Below are positions 17,763-26,613 of a stretch of 64,000 nucleotides of DNA, piece by piece. Location: contig PVUG01000006.1 of assembly GCA_003001975.1 (NCBI GenBank), positions 62,001 through 126,000 of the forward strand, read 5' to 3'. This DNA is from Martelella mediterranea. Lineage in GTDB: Bacteria; Pseudomonadota; Alphaproteobacteria; Rhizobiales; Rhizobiaceae. The notes beneath the pieces were generated by a model. The model saw only the letters and a list, made by a program, of their open reading frames with translations, was not told where the DNA came from and ran no database searches. Position 1 is the first letter of the stretch. The number at the start of each line of letters is the position of its first letter. The position numbers were made by a program, and so were the translations under genes.

Positions 17763-18482
17763 ATGCAGGAAACCAAGCATGTTGTCGTCGTCGACGATCA
17801 TGATGATGTCCGGGATTCGGTTCGAGAGTATCTCGAACATCAGGGCTACAGGGTCAGTGCGGCCGATGGCGGGACGAGCCTGCGGCGGATTCTGGAGCGG
17901 CAGACGGTCGATCTGATCGTTCTCGATGTGATGATGCCGGGCGAGGATGGCATCACGCTTTGCCGGCAGGTCCGGGCTTCGGCGGATATTCCGATCATCT
18001 TTCTGACGGCGATGGCCGAGGATACGGATCGTATCGTCGGCCTCGAACTCGGCGCGGATGATTACCTCGTCAAGCCGTTCAATCCGCGTGAGCTTCTGGC
18101 CCGCATCCGGGCCGTGCTCCGGCGCGCCGCAAATCCCGCCTCGGCGCGGTCGATCCTCGATCGCAGAACCGTCCGCATCGGCCCCTGGAAGGTCGATCTG
18201 GGGCGGCAGGAAATTTTAGGCGAGGATGGCGTCGGCATCGCGCTCAGCACGGCGGAGTTCCGTCTGCTCAAGGTCTTTATCGAACAGCCCGGCATCATCC
18301 TCAGCCGGGAACAGCTTCTCGACCTGACGGTCGGCATGACGGCCGATGTTTTCGACCGCAGCATCGACAATCAGGTGAGCCGACTGCGCAAGAAGATCGA
18401 GGAAAACCCGAAGAAACCTTCGATCATCAAGACCCACTGGGGCGGCGGCTACAGCCTCTGTACCGAGGTCGAATTCGAATGA
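17763..18482 (+). CDS. OmpR family response regulator (orphan)
   Basis: 239-residue two-component response regulator. The receiver domain (residues 1-120) has the acidic pair DD at 11-12, the phosphoacceptor D55 in VLDVMMPGEDG, the conserved threonine in FLTAM and the lysine in LVKPFNP. A winged-helix DNA-binding domain follows (LSTAEFRLLKVFIEQPG, then SRLRKKIEENP and THWGGGYSL). The ATG at 17763 follows GAGG. No kinase lies beside it; the nearest one, 12 kb away at 30072, has no regulator of its own. It converges on the leftward pao-like operon. Confidence 0.9.
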   Translation: MQETKHVVVVDDHDDVRDSVREYLEHQGYRVSAADGGTSLRRILERQTVDLIVLDVMMPGEDGITLCRQVRASADIPIIFLTAMAEDTDRIVGLELGADDYLVKPFNPRELLARIRAVLRRAANPASARSILDRRTVRIGPWKVDLGRQEILGEDGVGIALSTAEFRLLKVFIEQPGIILSREQLLDLTVGMTADVFDRSIDNQVSRLRKKIEENPKKPSIIKTHWGGGYSLCTEVEFE

Positions 18483-18525
18483 ACCTGCGCGGCCGCTTCT
18501 GCAGGCCGTCGCGTGTCGCGTGCGG

Positions 18526-19140
18526 TTACGGAAAACGATCCGGCGTATCGCAGTCGAAGACGGTGCCGGGATTGTCGGAGGCATAAACCGCGACGCGGGA
18601 CATATGATCGGCAATGAGGCCGGCAGCTCCACGGTCGCCTGCCAGCGTGCCGAGACGGCCATGATAGTCTCGCCCGAAAAGCACCGGATGGCCGGGCTGA
18701 CCGTTGAAAACCGGCCGGCATATGCTCTGCGGACCGGCGAAGCATGCCGCCACCGAATAAAAATCCGCAGCCGTGATCCCGGGCATGTCGGCCGGGCAGA
18801 TGAAGACGCCTTCGCATCCCTGTCGCAGCATGGACGCGCCGACGGCAATGGACCCGCCCATGCCTTCGCCCGCCCGGGCATTGAAGCCCTCGCGCCAGCC
18901 CGCGTGGTGTTTGAGTTCCGCAAGGATATCATCGCGATACGGAGGTCCGGTGACGATGATGCGTTGCCGGAGAGCGAGCCCGGCGACGGTGCGAAGAATA
19001 TGCCGGATCAGCGGTATGCTCCGATAGGGCGTGACCAGCTTGTTTCCCGCCGGAAAACGCCGGGAGGAGCCAGCGGCCAGCACGATGACGTCGAACATCC
19101 GAAGCGATGGGACGCCGTCCGATTGGCCCGGTCTGTTCAT
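18526..19140 (-). CDS. MocA-like molybdenum cofactor cytidylyltransferase
   Basis: 204-residue nucleotidyltransferase of the MocA/MobA group. The N-terminal signature is VIVLAAGSSRRFPAGNKL near residue 18, with later motifs GEGMGGSIAVG and CPADMPGI that bind nucleotide and metal, and GHPVLFGRDY. It should join CTP or GTP to molybdopterin; next to a XdhC protein and a xanthine-oxidase-family enzyme, the CTP form (MCD) is expected. ATGA overlap of four bases with the XdhC gene shows tight coupling. Last gene of the five-gene leftward operon. Confidence 0.87.
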   Translation of the reverse strand: MNRPGQSDGVPSLRMFDVIVLAAGSSRRFPAGNKLVTPYRSIPLIRHILRTVAGLALRQRIIVTGPPYRDDILAELKHHAGWREGFNARAGEGMGGSIAVGASMLRQGCEGVFICPADMPGITAADFYSVAACFAGPQSICRPVFNGQPGHPVLFGRDYHGRLGTLAGDRGAAGLIADHMSRVAVYASDNPGTVFDCDTPDRFP

Positions 19141-20153
19141 GGGGCAGGGGCTGTTGCGTCAAATTCCCGGCGGCGGATCACGATTTCGCCCAGCACGGAG
19201 AGCGCCAGCGTCTGCGGTTCGCGTGCATGCGGTATGATGCCGATCGGGCCGGAGATCCGGTCCACCGTTTCGGCATCGTGGCCGGCCTCCAGAAGGCGGT
19301 CGCGGCGTGCGGCATGGGTGCGTTCGCTGCCCAGGGCGCCGACATAGAAGCCAGGGCCGGAAAGAGCGGCTGACAGGATCGGGTCTTCCCATTCGCGTTC
19401 GTGAAACAGTAGCACGGTCGCTGTCCACGCATCGGCCGGCCATTGCGGAATATCGCGGGGGCTGGCGAGAATGCGGAGATCGATGCGAAGGTCCGAAAGA
19501 CGGTGGCCGGTTTCCGCGTCTGGCGTCATCACGACGATCTCGTAGCCGGCCGCAACCCCGAGCCGGGCTGTGGTTTCAAGCTCCGGCCCTCTGCCCGCAA
19601 GGATCAGGCGCGTGACCGGCAGGTAGCGCCGGTGAAACACGTCTCCGTGAAAGCCGGTCGGAACCGACGGTTCGACAATGGCGGAGCGGCTTTCCCCGGG
19701 CGTGAACGCGAGGCTGAAGGGGCTGCGACAGGCAAATCGGTCGAGCGCGTCTTCGATCAGCGGCGCGGTCAGCCCGGTATGGACCAGAACATCAATGCCG
19801 CCGCCGCAGGGAAAGCGGATATCGAAAAAGGGCGATCCTCTGCCAAAGCGGAGCACGCGATCCTGCCCCCCGGCGATCACCGCCTCGACCTCATGGGCGA
19901 TGGCGGGCTCGACGCAGCCGCCGGACAGATACCCGTGAAACCGCTCCCCCGAGACAACGGCCATGTGCGAGCCCGCCGGCCGCGGCGCGCCGCCATTGAC
20001 CTCGGTGACGGTCAGCAACGCGCCCCGCCGCCCCTCGGAAAATTCCCGCAAAAGCCAGCGAAACGGGGCGGTTTCCGACGTCGGCGAAAAATGCCCGGAA
20101 ACTGGCGGCTGCTCCAGAGCCTGACGAAAAGTATCATCTGTGTAATAGGGCAC
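19137..20153 (-). CDS. XdhC family Moco-insertion chaperone (PaoD-like)
   Basis: 338-residue XdhC/CoxF protein that binds, sulfurates and inserts the molybdenum cofactor. The N-terminal XdhC_CoxI domain has TVTEVNGGAPRPAGSHM and YLSGGCVEPAIA, with the cysteine expected to hold the cofactor. The C-terminal Rossmann domain has ILAGRGPELE and YVGALGSERTHAARRDRL. The start is GTG at 20153, 45 bases after the molybdenum subunit stop. Position in the operon matches PaoD of the E. coli periplasmic aldehyde oxidoreductase. A second, purine-linked XdhC is at 61183-62019. Confidence 0.9.
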   Translation of the reverse strand: MPYYTDDTFRQALEQPPVSGHFSPTSETAPFRWLLREFSEGRRGALLTVTEVNGGAPRPAGSHMAVVSGERFHGYLSGGCVEPAIAHEVEAVIAGGQDRVLRFGRGSPFFDIRFPCGGGIDVLVHTGLTAPLIEDALDRFACRSPFSLAFTPGESRSAIVEPSVPTGFHGDVFHRRYLPVTRLILAGRGPELETTARLGVAAGYEIVVMTPDAETGHRLSDLRIDLRILASPRDIPQWPADAWTATVLLFHEREWEDPILSAALSGPGFYVGALGSERTHAARRDRLLEAGHDAETVDRISGPIGIIPHAREPQTLALSVLGEIVIRRREFDATAPAP

Positions 20154-20198
20154 TGGGGCAGAACCTTCTGTTTTCTATGTATTTCCGGTGGCAGCCCG

Positions 20199-22313
20199 TC
20201 AAAGGACATCTTCAATGCGGATGGGGAGCTTGCGGATGCGTTTGCCGGTGGCGTGATAGATCGCGTTTGCGATTGCGGGCGCCGTTCCGAGCATCACCAG
20301 TTCGCCCATGCCCTTGACGCCGGCGGAGTTGACCATTGTGTCCGGCTTGTCGATCAGGCCGACTTCCACCGCGCCGATATCGGCGTTGACGGCCATGACG
20401 TAGTCGGCGAGATCGTCATTGAGATAGCCGGCAAAGCGCGGATCGACATCGCTCTGTTCGCGAAGCGCGGTGCTGAAACCCCAGACCACGCCGCCATACA
20501 TCTGCCCTTCGGCGGTGCGCGGGCTGACCACCCTCCCGATATCGGCGATGCTGACGGCGCGCGGCATGCGGATGCGCCGCGTGCGCGGTTCGATATGGAT
20601 TTCCACGAACTGCGCGATGTAGCTCATCGAAGTGAAGCCGGGATATTCCGATCCCGCACCGGCGCGCTGTCCGGTCCTGAAGGCTTCCAGCGCGGCGGCG
20701 TCCTGTCCGGGGGCAAGTTCCGATGCCGTCACCTCGATATAGGGGCGTTTGAGGCGGGCGAGCTGTTGATGCAGGTTGCCTGCCGGCGGGTTGGCGCCCG
20801 CAAGTTCGGCGAAACGGGCCTTCAGCGCTTCCACGACCTTGACCGTTGCCGGAATGATGCTCGCGGTGCCGCGTTCGCCGACGGTCGCCATCTGCGGTCC
20901 CACGGAGGTGTCGCCCATCAGGATCTCGATCCGGTCCGGGTTGACGTCGAGCCCTTGAAGGATGGCGCTGGCAACGGCGGTGCGGATGCCCTGACCCATT
21001 TCATGGCCCGAACTGACGATCCGGGTCGTGCCGTCGGCGCGCACCCTGAGAGTGGTTTCCGCCGCCGAACCCGAAGCGCCGAAAATGCCGCAGGCAACGC
21101 CGAGGCCGACCAACGTGCCGTCCTCCAGCGTCATCGAACCGGGCTCCGGGCTCCGGCGGCTCCAGTCGAAGCGGCGCGCGCCTTCCCTCAGACAGTCGTT
21201 CAGGAAGTGCGGCGAGAGCGGCTGCCCGACGACGATATCGGTGGTGGCCTCATGTTCGAGGCGCAGTTCCACCGGGTCCTTGCCCAGCCTGTAGGCCATC
21301 TCGTCGATCACGCTTTCATAGGCAAAGCCGGCGGGAAACGGATGGGTGCCGCGCGTGTGGCGTGGCATGTTGCGGTCGATATAGACATCGCCCGCCGTCG
21401 CCTTCAGCCTGTCGATGGCATAAAGCCGGGCGATGTCGCCATAATAGCCATTTGAACGGAACCGGCCATTCGGCCAGTTTTCCTGCACGACATCGTAATC
21501 GATGGCGGTAAGGCGACCTGCGCTGTCGGCGGCGATACGCATATTGTGGATGCTGCGCGGCCGGTAATTGGCGATGTGGAAGAGCTGTCCGCGCGGTGTG
21601 ACCAGTTTGACCGGCCGCCGGGTCAGCCGAGCGGCTTCGGCGACGAGGGCGGTCTGCAGCTTGGGCGGCGATTTCTGCCCGAAGCCGCCGCCGACATAAT
21701 CGGACCGGATTGTGATCGTGTCGGCGGAAATGCCCAGCGCTTCGGCAAGCGCGTTTCTTGCCTGGTCGGAATTCTGGCACCCCTCGTAGACCGTCAGCCG
21801 GCCTTCGGCCCAATAGGCAACGGTGCCGAACAGTTCCATTGCATTGTGGTGCTGGACCGGGGTTTCGAAGATGCCTTCGACCACCTCGGCGGCATTTTGA
21901 AACGCCGCCTCGACATCGCCGGTGTCGAACCCTTCGGAGGGAACGACCGTGGCGCCCGGGCTGTCCATCAGCGGAATGAAGGATGTCGTCTCATAGGTTG
22001 CGGTGACCGCTTCGGCGCCTTCGATGGCGGCCTCGAGCGTTTCGGCAACGACCATGGCGATGGGATAACCGAGATAATCGATTTGCGGCGTCAGCGTCGG
22101 GAAATCGCCGATGGAGAGCACATCGACCACGCCATCGGTGCTGCGCGCCTGGTCAACGTCGATATGTGTGATCCTGCCCTTGGCAATCGTGGCCGGAACC
22201 AGCATCGCATAAAGCATGCCCGGCAATTGCGTGTCGGCGCCATACCGGGTCTGGCCGCGCACCTTGCCTCCGGCGTCGATGCGGGCGATTTCGGAAAATA
22301 CGTCAGCAGGCAT
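20199..22313 (-). CDS. paoC: Aldehyde oxidoreductase molybdenum subunit (PaoC-like)
   Basis: 704-residue molybdopterin cytosine dinucleotide-binding subunit of the xanthine oxidase family. It has the N-terminal Ald_Xan_dh_C domain (GQTRYGADTQLPGML), the MoCo-binding GGGFGQKSPPK and GHEMGQGIRTAV motifs, and the catalytic glutamate in KGMGELVMLGTAPAIANAI. It would oxidise aldehydes with water as oxygen source, in the periplasm if exported with the TAT-tagged iron-sulfur subunit. TAATG joins it to the FAD subunit. The pao symbol rests on subunit order and motifs, and the natural substrate is unproven. Confidence 0.88.
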   Translation of the reverse strand: MPADVFSEIARIDAGGKVRGQTRYGADTQLPGMLYAMLVPATIAKGRITHIDVDQARSTDGVVDVLSIGDFPTLTPQIDYLGYPIAMVVAETLEAAIEGAEAVTATYETTSFIPLMDSPGATVVPSEGFDTGDVEAAFQNAAEVVEGIFETPVQHHNAMELFGTVAYWAEGRLTVYEGCQNSDQARNALAEALGISADTITIRSDYVGGGFGQKSPPKLQTALVAEAARLTRRPVKLVTPRGQLFHIANYRPRSIHNMRIAADSAGRLTAIDYDVVQENWPNGRFRSNGYYGDIARLYAIDRLKATAGDVYIDRNMPRHTRGTHPFPAGFAYESVIDEMAYRLGKDPVELRLEHEATTDIVVGQPLSPHFLNDCLREGARRFDWSRRSPEPGSMTLEDGTLVGLGVACGIFGASGSAAETTLRVRADGTTRIVSSGHEMGQGIRTAVASAILQGLDVNPDRIEILMGDTSVGPQMATVGERGTASIIPATVKVVEALKARFAELAGANPPAGNLHQQLARLKRPYIEVTASELAPGQDAAALEAFRTGQRAGAGSEYPGFTSMSYIAQFVEIHIEPRTRRIRMPRAVSIADIGRVVSPRTAEGQMYGGVVWGFSTALREQSDVDPRFAGYLNDDLADYVMAVNADIGAVEVGLIDKPDTMVNSAGVKGMGELVMLGTAPAIANAIYHATGKRIRKLPIRIEDVL

Positions 22314-23329
22314 TACGCTCTCCTTTGTGCGGCGATCATCAGGGCATCCGCGATGACCCTGGCGCCGAGTTCGATCTTGAATGCGTTCTGTGCGCCGGGA
22401 CGGGCATCGGTGAAAGCGGCCTGACCTGCCTCGAGCGCCAGTTCAGGGGTCAACTGCCTGCCCGCGACGATGTTTTCGGCAGCCCCGGCGCGCCATGGCG
22501 TGGTGGCGACGCCGCCGAGCGCGATGCGCGCGTCACGCACGGCGTCTCCCTCCATGTCAAGGGCGACTGCGGCGGATGCCAGGGCGAAGGCATAGCTCTC
22601 CCGGTCGCGGATCTTGTGGTAGGTCGATAACCGCCCGGCCGGGGTCTTGCGCACAGTGATGGCCGTGACCAGTTCGCCGGGGTTGATGTTGAATTCCCTG
22701 TGCGGGGCGTCACCCGGCAGCCTGTAGAAATCCGCAATCGGCACGGTGCGCGTGCCGTCGGGCCCGGCAATCTCGATTGCGGCATCAAGCGCCGTCAGCG
22801 CCACCGGCCAGTCGCCCGGCGCGACCGCCGTGCAGGCATCGCTGGTGCCAAGGACCGCCTGCGTGCGGTCCAGCCCGCCGATGGCGGAACAGCCCGATCC
22901 CGGCTCGCGCTTGTTGCAGGGGTAAACGCCGACCGTGGACAGCGAGCCTGCGCCATTGCGGAAATACATGCAGCGGGTTCGCTGCAGCAGGTTGCCGCCG
23001 ACGGTCGCCATGTTGCGCAACTGATGCGAGGCGGCCTTGAGCAGGCTTTCGGCGAGAACCGGGTATTGATCGCGCACGACATCTGTTTCCGCCACATCCG
23101 CCATCAGGGCGTTGGCGCCGAAGCGCAGCACATCGCCTTCCGTTTCTATCGCGTTCAGCCCTTCGATGCGGCTGACATCGATCAGGCGGGCCGGGCGTTC
23201 GATGCCGAGTTTCATCAGGTCATAGATATTGGTGCCGCCGGCAATATAACGGGCCGTTCCGCCGGCCTCGGCAAACTGGGCGATTGCCGCATCGGCTGTT
23301 TCCGCAACGGTGTAGTTGAGGTCCCGCAT
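22313..23329 (-). CDS. paoB: Aldehyde oxidoreductase FAD/[4Fe-4S] subunit (PaoB-like)
   Basis: 338-residue FAD-binding subunit. The FAD motif is YIAGGTNIYDLMK near residue 28, and ATVGGNLLQRTRCMYFRN near residue 105 holds the second FAD loop. The cysteines in RTRCMYF, YPCNKR and GSGCSA match the extra [4Fe-4S]-cluster insertion known from PaoB (YagS) and absent from ordinary XdhA-type FAD subunits. That is the best evidence for the PaoABC assignment. Start chosen at 23329 (MRDLNYTV), two bases after the iron-sulfur subunit stop; the frame is open further upstream only inside that gene. Confidence 0.9.
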   Translation of the reverse strand: MRDLNYTVAETADAAIAQFAEAGGTARYIAGGTNIYDLMKLGIERPARLIDVSRIEGLNAIETEGDVLRFGANALMADVAETDVVRDQYPVLAESLLKAASHQLRNMATVGGNLLQRTRCMYFRNGAGSLSTVGVYPCNKREPGSGCSAIGGLDRTQAVLGTSDACTAVAPGDWPVALTALDAAIEIAGPDGTRTVPIADFYRLPGDAPHREFNINPGELVTAITVRKTPAGRLSTYHKIRDRESYAFALASAAVALDMEGDAVRDARIALGGVATTPWRAGAAENIVAGRQLTPELALEAGQAAFTDARPGAQNAFKIELGARVIADALMIAAQRRA

Positions 23330-23331
23330 CG

Positions 23332-23961
23332 TCAGCCCTCCATCGTTTCGGCTGCCTGAAGGACGGCGGCGAGAATGCCGACATAAGCGCCGCAGCGACA
23401 GATATTGCCGCTCATGAATTCGCGGATGGCATCGGGGTCGGTTGCGTGCCCCTGCGTGACGCAGGCAACGGCCGACATGATCTGCCCCGGCGTGCAATAG
23501 CCGCACTGAAGCGCGTCATTGTCGATGAAGGCCTGCTGCATGGGATGCAGGTCGCCGCCCCTGGCCAGCCCCTCGATGGTGGTGACCTCGCGACCATCAA
23601 CCTTGGCGGCCAGGGTCAGACAGGACGAGACGGGGCGGCCATCCAGGTGCACGGTGCAGGCGCCGCACTGGCCGTGGTCGCAGCCCTTCTTGGTGCCGGT
23701 CAGCGCCAGCCGCTCGCGCAGGAGATCGAGAAGCGAGGCGCGGGCGTCGACGTCCATGGCAATCTGTTCGCCATTGACCTGAAAGGAGATGTGGGTTGGC
23801 GTTCCGTTTTCCGGTGCGGCAGCGACCGGCTGTTCCTGGGCCTCAAGGCGCACCGGAAGCAGTCCTGCCGCCGTCGCGCCGGCGCCAACGCCAAGCACGG
23901 TGCGTCTTTTGACGGTAAATGCGGCGTCGTTATTGCAGTCGGGGTCGGTTTCTTTATCCAC
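23332..23961 (-). CDS. paoA: Aldehyde oxidoreductase [2Fe-2S] subunit with TAT signal (PaoA-like)
   Basis: 209-residue electron-transfer subunit. The N terminus has a twin-arginine signal, KRRTVLGVGAGATAAGLLP (residues about 18-37), so the folded complex should be exported to the periplasm. The plant-type ferredoxin domain follows with GCDHGQCGACTVHL and SSCLTL, then the second cluster motif QCGYCTPGQ and NICRCGAY. First gene of the leftward operon paoA-paoB-paoC-XdhC-MocA. Electrons would go from the molybdenum site through both clusters and FAD to an unknown acceptor. Confidence 0.92.
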   Translation of the reverse strand: MDKETDPDCNNDAAFTVKRRTVLGVGAGATAAGLLPVRLEAQEQPVAAAPENGTPTHISFQVNGEQIAMDVDARASLLDLLRERLALTGTKKGCDHGQCGACTVHLDGRPVSSCLTLAAKVDGREVTTIEGLARGGDLHPMQQAFIDNDALQCGYCTPGQIMSAVACVTQGHATDPDAIREFMSGNICRCGAYVGILAAVLQAAETMEG

Positions 23962-24422
23962 GGCTGTCGCCTTTCCTTCTTTGAGTGCGCAAGTGCCCCG
24001 CGGTTCGAGGCCTGTGTGCAGGAAGATTGCAGGCGGCAGACTAGAGTGGAGTTTTCACGACCGTATGCCCTGGTTTGGCGGAATTGTCACAAGGTGTCCC
24101 GGTGCGTTACATTATATGAATGGCGGGCTGCTCCGCCGCTTATCCATCTCGGGAAATGAACACTGAACCGGCCGGTTTTTTGATGTCTCGGTTCTATGTA
24201 TAGCCCTGAATTATCAGGATTTTTTGCGCGTCCCGATCATGCCGGTTGGCAGCTGCGGGCAAATGCGACCGCTTCCCCGCTGGCACACTTTTCTACACTT
24301 TCGAAAACTTCCGGCACATTCCCGGGATGAATATCCGGTAGAGCGGCGCAGTGTTCGTCTCTGGAGATCGGGCGAACCAATTCACCGTTCAGCACGCATC
24401 GTCACAACCGGAGGGACAACAA
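23962..24422. other. Divergent spacer, no gene
   Basis: 461 bases between paoA (leftward) and the DoxX gene (rightward). No protein-like frame was seen. On the plus strand TTGTCA (24084-24089) followed 18 bases later by TACATT is a possible promoter but would leave a leader of about 300 bases. No clear operator palindrome was found. Confidence 0.35.
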
Positions 24423-24839
24423 GTGCAAATGCAATTTATCCAGCGATGGGCATCGGAATTGCTCAGTATCATGCGCATCATGGCGGCCGGGTCTTTCTTC
24501 ACCCATGGCACGATGAAGCTGTTTTCGTGGCCCGCGCCATTCGAGTTTCCGTTGAATGCGATGCTTTATCTCGCCGGCGTGATGGAAGTCTTCGGCGGCC
24601 TGCTGCTGATTGTCGGGCTGTTTTCGCGCCCGGTGGCGTTTCTTCTGTCCGGCTCCATGGCGGTTGCCTATTTCATGGTTCATGCGCCCGAAGGGTTCTT
24701 CCCGGTGCTGAACCACGGTGAGGCCGCCATGCTCTATTGCTTCGTATTTCTGTATATCTGCGCCGCCGGTCCCGGTTCGCTCAGCATCGATGCGATGCGG
24801 GAGAAGTCCGCGCCGTCGACAGGTGCGGAAAACGCCTGA
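24423..24839 (+). CDS. DoxX family membrane protein
   Basis: 138-residue inner-membrane protein with four hydrophobic segments, typical of the DoxX family: GSFFTHGTMKLF after TM1, YLAGVMEVFGGLLLIVGLFSRPVAF across TM2 and TM3 (in part FGGLLLIVGLFSRPVA), and an AEAAML-like HGEAAMLYCFVFLY TM4. The GTG at 24423 is preferred because GGAGGG lies seven bases upstream; the ATG at 24429 is six bases too far. DoxX relatives are linked to quinone-dependent or oxidative-stress functions, but the role here is unknown. It converges on a TetR gene ten bases away. Confidence 0.87.
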   Translation: MQMQFIQRWASELLSIMRIMAAGSFFTHGTMKLFSWPAPFEFPLNAMLYLAGVMEVFGGLLLIVGLFSRPVAFLLSGSMAVAYFMVHAPEGFFPVLNHGEAAMLYCFVFLYICAAGPGSLSIDAMREKSAPSTGAENA

Positions 24840-24849
24840 CCTCTCGCGT

Positions 24850-25503
24850 TTAGTCAGTATGAGAGGTCCGGCCGGCATCCCGGTTCTGGTCCCCGTCCTT
24901 TCGGGGTGCCGGCTGCAGACCGCCGCTGATCAGGGCGGCGAGCGCGGCAATGGCTTCGGCCTCGCTGCAAAGGCCGCGCACCATATGCGCGGAAAGCACC
25001 TCGCCCGCGCCAACCATGCCGACACAGCGTTGGGTGAGTTCGGCTTGCGGCAGGCTGGTGTGCGGTCTCAACACTGCAGCGAACATCTCCACATTATTGT
25101 CCAGCAATTCCTGAAACACGGCCGCCTTTTCCGGGCTTCCCCCAAGCGCGGTGCCGACGGCGTGAAATTCGTCGGTCATGTTGCCGGCGCAGCGGATATA
25201 GGCGGCGGCCAGCAGATCGGCCGTTTCGCCGGTGTCGTGTTCGCCGCCGGCCATGGCGGCGCGGAAGGCCTCGACCCGCTCCGCGTCGATCATCCGGTAA
25301 AGTGCAATCAGCAGGCCCGAGCGGGTTTCGAAATGGTCATAGGCGACGGGTTTCGAGACACCGGCACATGCGGCCAGATGACCGAGGGTCAGCCTGTCGG
25401 CGCCTTCCTCGCGAATAATCTCAAGCGCCTTTTCCAGCAACTGGCGCCGCCGCTCCGGCCTGGAAAGCCTGCGGGCCTGCGGGTTCCCTGCATCACTCTT
25501 CAT
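24850..25503 (-). CDS. TetR family transcriptional regulator
   Basis: 217-residue TetR repressor. The DNA-binding part is DRLTLGHLAACAGVSKPVAYDHFETRSGLL (in part LAACAGVSKPVAYDHF), near residues 35-65, followed by a mostly helical ligand-binding domain. It is divergent from the Rossmann-fold protein at 25615, with two matching palindromes in the 111-base gap, so it very probably represses that gene and itself. Ligand unknown. It converges with the DoxX gene. Confidence 0.9.
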   Translation of the reverse strand: MKSDAGNPQARRLSRPERRRQLLEKALEIIREEGADRLTLGHLAACAGVSKPVAYDHFETRSGLLIALYRMIDAERVEAFRAAMAGGEHDTGETADLLAAAYIRCAGNMTDEFHAVGTALGGSPEKAAVFQELLDNNVEMFAAVLRPHTSLPQAELTQRCVGMVGAGEVLSAHMVRGLCSEAEAIAALAALISGGLQPAPRKDGDQNRDAGRTSHTD

Positions 25504-25540
25504 TCTGAAATTGCACTCCCTGAAGCCACGCCTCTTGCAT

Positions 25541-25587
25541 AACCTACTATTGGTAACTTATATCCGATAACCTACTTTTGGTAGGTT
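25541..25587. promoter_or_regulatory. Tandem TetR operators
   Basis: AACCTAC-TTTTG-GTAGGTT (25569-25587) is a perfect palindrome with seven-base arms. A second copy, AACCTAC-TATTG-GTAACTT (25541-25559), has the identical left arm and five of seven matches on the right. Their starts are 28 bases apart. Both lie between the divergent TetR and Rossmann-protein genes and end 27 bases before the latter's start. Confidence 0.7.
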
Positions 25588-25614
25588 TAGTAACAGGACA
25601 GGGAAAGCACCGCA

Positions 25615-26613
25615 ATGTCATCACATCCCATTCTTCTCATCGGCGGCTCCGGCATTGTCGGCCGTCATGCAGCCCGCTATCTGCGCGATGCGCATCCTGA
25701 AGCACCCTTGCTTATCGCGGGGCGCGATCGCGACAGGGCGGAGGCGGTGGCGCACGGGCTTGCAAAGGCGGAAGCCGTCACGGTCGATCTTTCCGCGGAC
25801 GATCTCGGCCTTGGAGACCGGCCGGTCGGCGCGGTTGCGGTTCTGTTTGCCGATGATCGTCTGGCGGGCCTGCGCTTTGCCCGCGCGCGCGGCGTGCCGC
25901 ATATCAGTATATCGCCGCTCCTGCAGGAAATCGGCCCCGAGGTCGGTAGCTATATTCACAGCCCCGCCGCCGCTCCCGTCATTCTCGGCACGGAATGGCT
26001 GGTCGGCGCCACCACCGTTCCGGCGCTCGCTTTCGCCAAAAGATTCAGTCGGCTGGACAGCATCTCGATTGCCGCGCTTCTCGATGACGAGGATACCGGC
26101 GGCCCCGCGCAGACGGTCGACCTGGAACGGGTGACGCGCACCGCGCCGGCAGCCCTTGCCCGGCGCGAAGGCCGGTTCGTCTGGCGCACCGGCGACGACG
26201 CCGAAGCTGTCATCCGCGCCATCGATGGAACGGAGATGGCGGCGACGGCCTTGTCGCCAAACGATGTGGTGGCGCTTGCCATGGCCACGGACGCGCCGAA
26301 TGTGGAATTCAACCTTGCAACGGGCGTCAGCTCGTCGCGCCGCAAGGGAGAACCGATGTCGACCGAGATCATCATCGCTCTTGCCGGTGAGGACCATGAC
26401 GGCCGGCCGCTCCGAACTCTCCACGCTGTCATGCACCCGGAAGGGCAGTTTCCGCTGACCGGGCTCGGCGTTGCCATGGCCCTTGAAAGGGCGACCGGCC
26501 TTGATGGCGGTCCGGCTCTGCCCGCCGGCCTCTATTTTCCCTATCAGTTGCTGGACCCCGCCGCCTATTTTGAACGCTTCGGGCAGATCGGTGGGAAAGT
26601 GCTGACCCTTTAG
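25615..26613 (+). CDS. Saccharopine dehydrogenase-like NAD(P)-binding protein
   Basis: 332-residue protein with an N-terminal Rossmann fold of the saccharopine reductase type: ILLIGGSGIVGRHAARYLRD at the start (in part LIGGSGIVGRHAA) and LLIAGRDRDRAEAV. The rest has no catalytic motif that I can name. Proteins of this kind are usually annotated only as NAD(P)-binding or saccharopine dehydrogenase family and need not act on saccharopine. Tandem palindromes upstream tie it to the divergent TetR. Its last four bases overlap the end of the convergent TetR gene at 26610. Confidence 0.8.
   Translation: MSSHPILLIGGSGIVGRHAARYLRDAHPEAPLLIAGRDRDRAEAVAHGLAKAEAVTVDLSADDLGLGDRPVGAVAVLFADDRLAGLRFARARGVPHISISPLLQEIGPEVGSYIHSPAAAPVILGTEWLVGATTVPALAFAKRFSRLDSISIAALLDDEDTGGPAQTVDLERVTRTAPAALARREGRFVWRTGDDAEAVIRAIDGTEMAATALSPNDVVALAMATDAPNVEFNLATGVSSSRRKGEPMSTEIIIALAGEDHDGRPLRTLHAVMHPEGQFPLTGLGVAMALERATGLDGGPALPAGLYFPYQLLDPAAYFERFGQIGGKVLTL

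Noticed and set aside
19443-21455. 670-codon plus-strand open frame
   Set aside because: Lies opposite the XdhC-like and molybdenum-subunit genes, which have complete motifs; typical antisense openness in GC-rich DNA.
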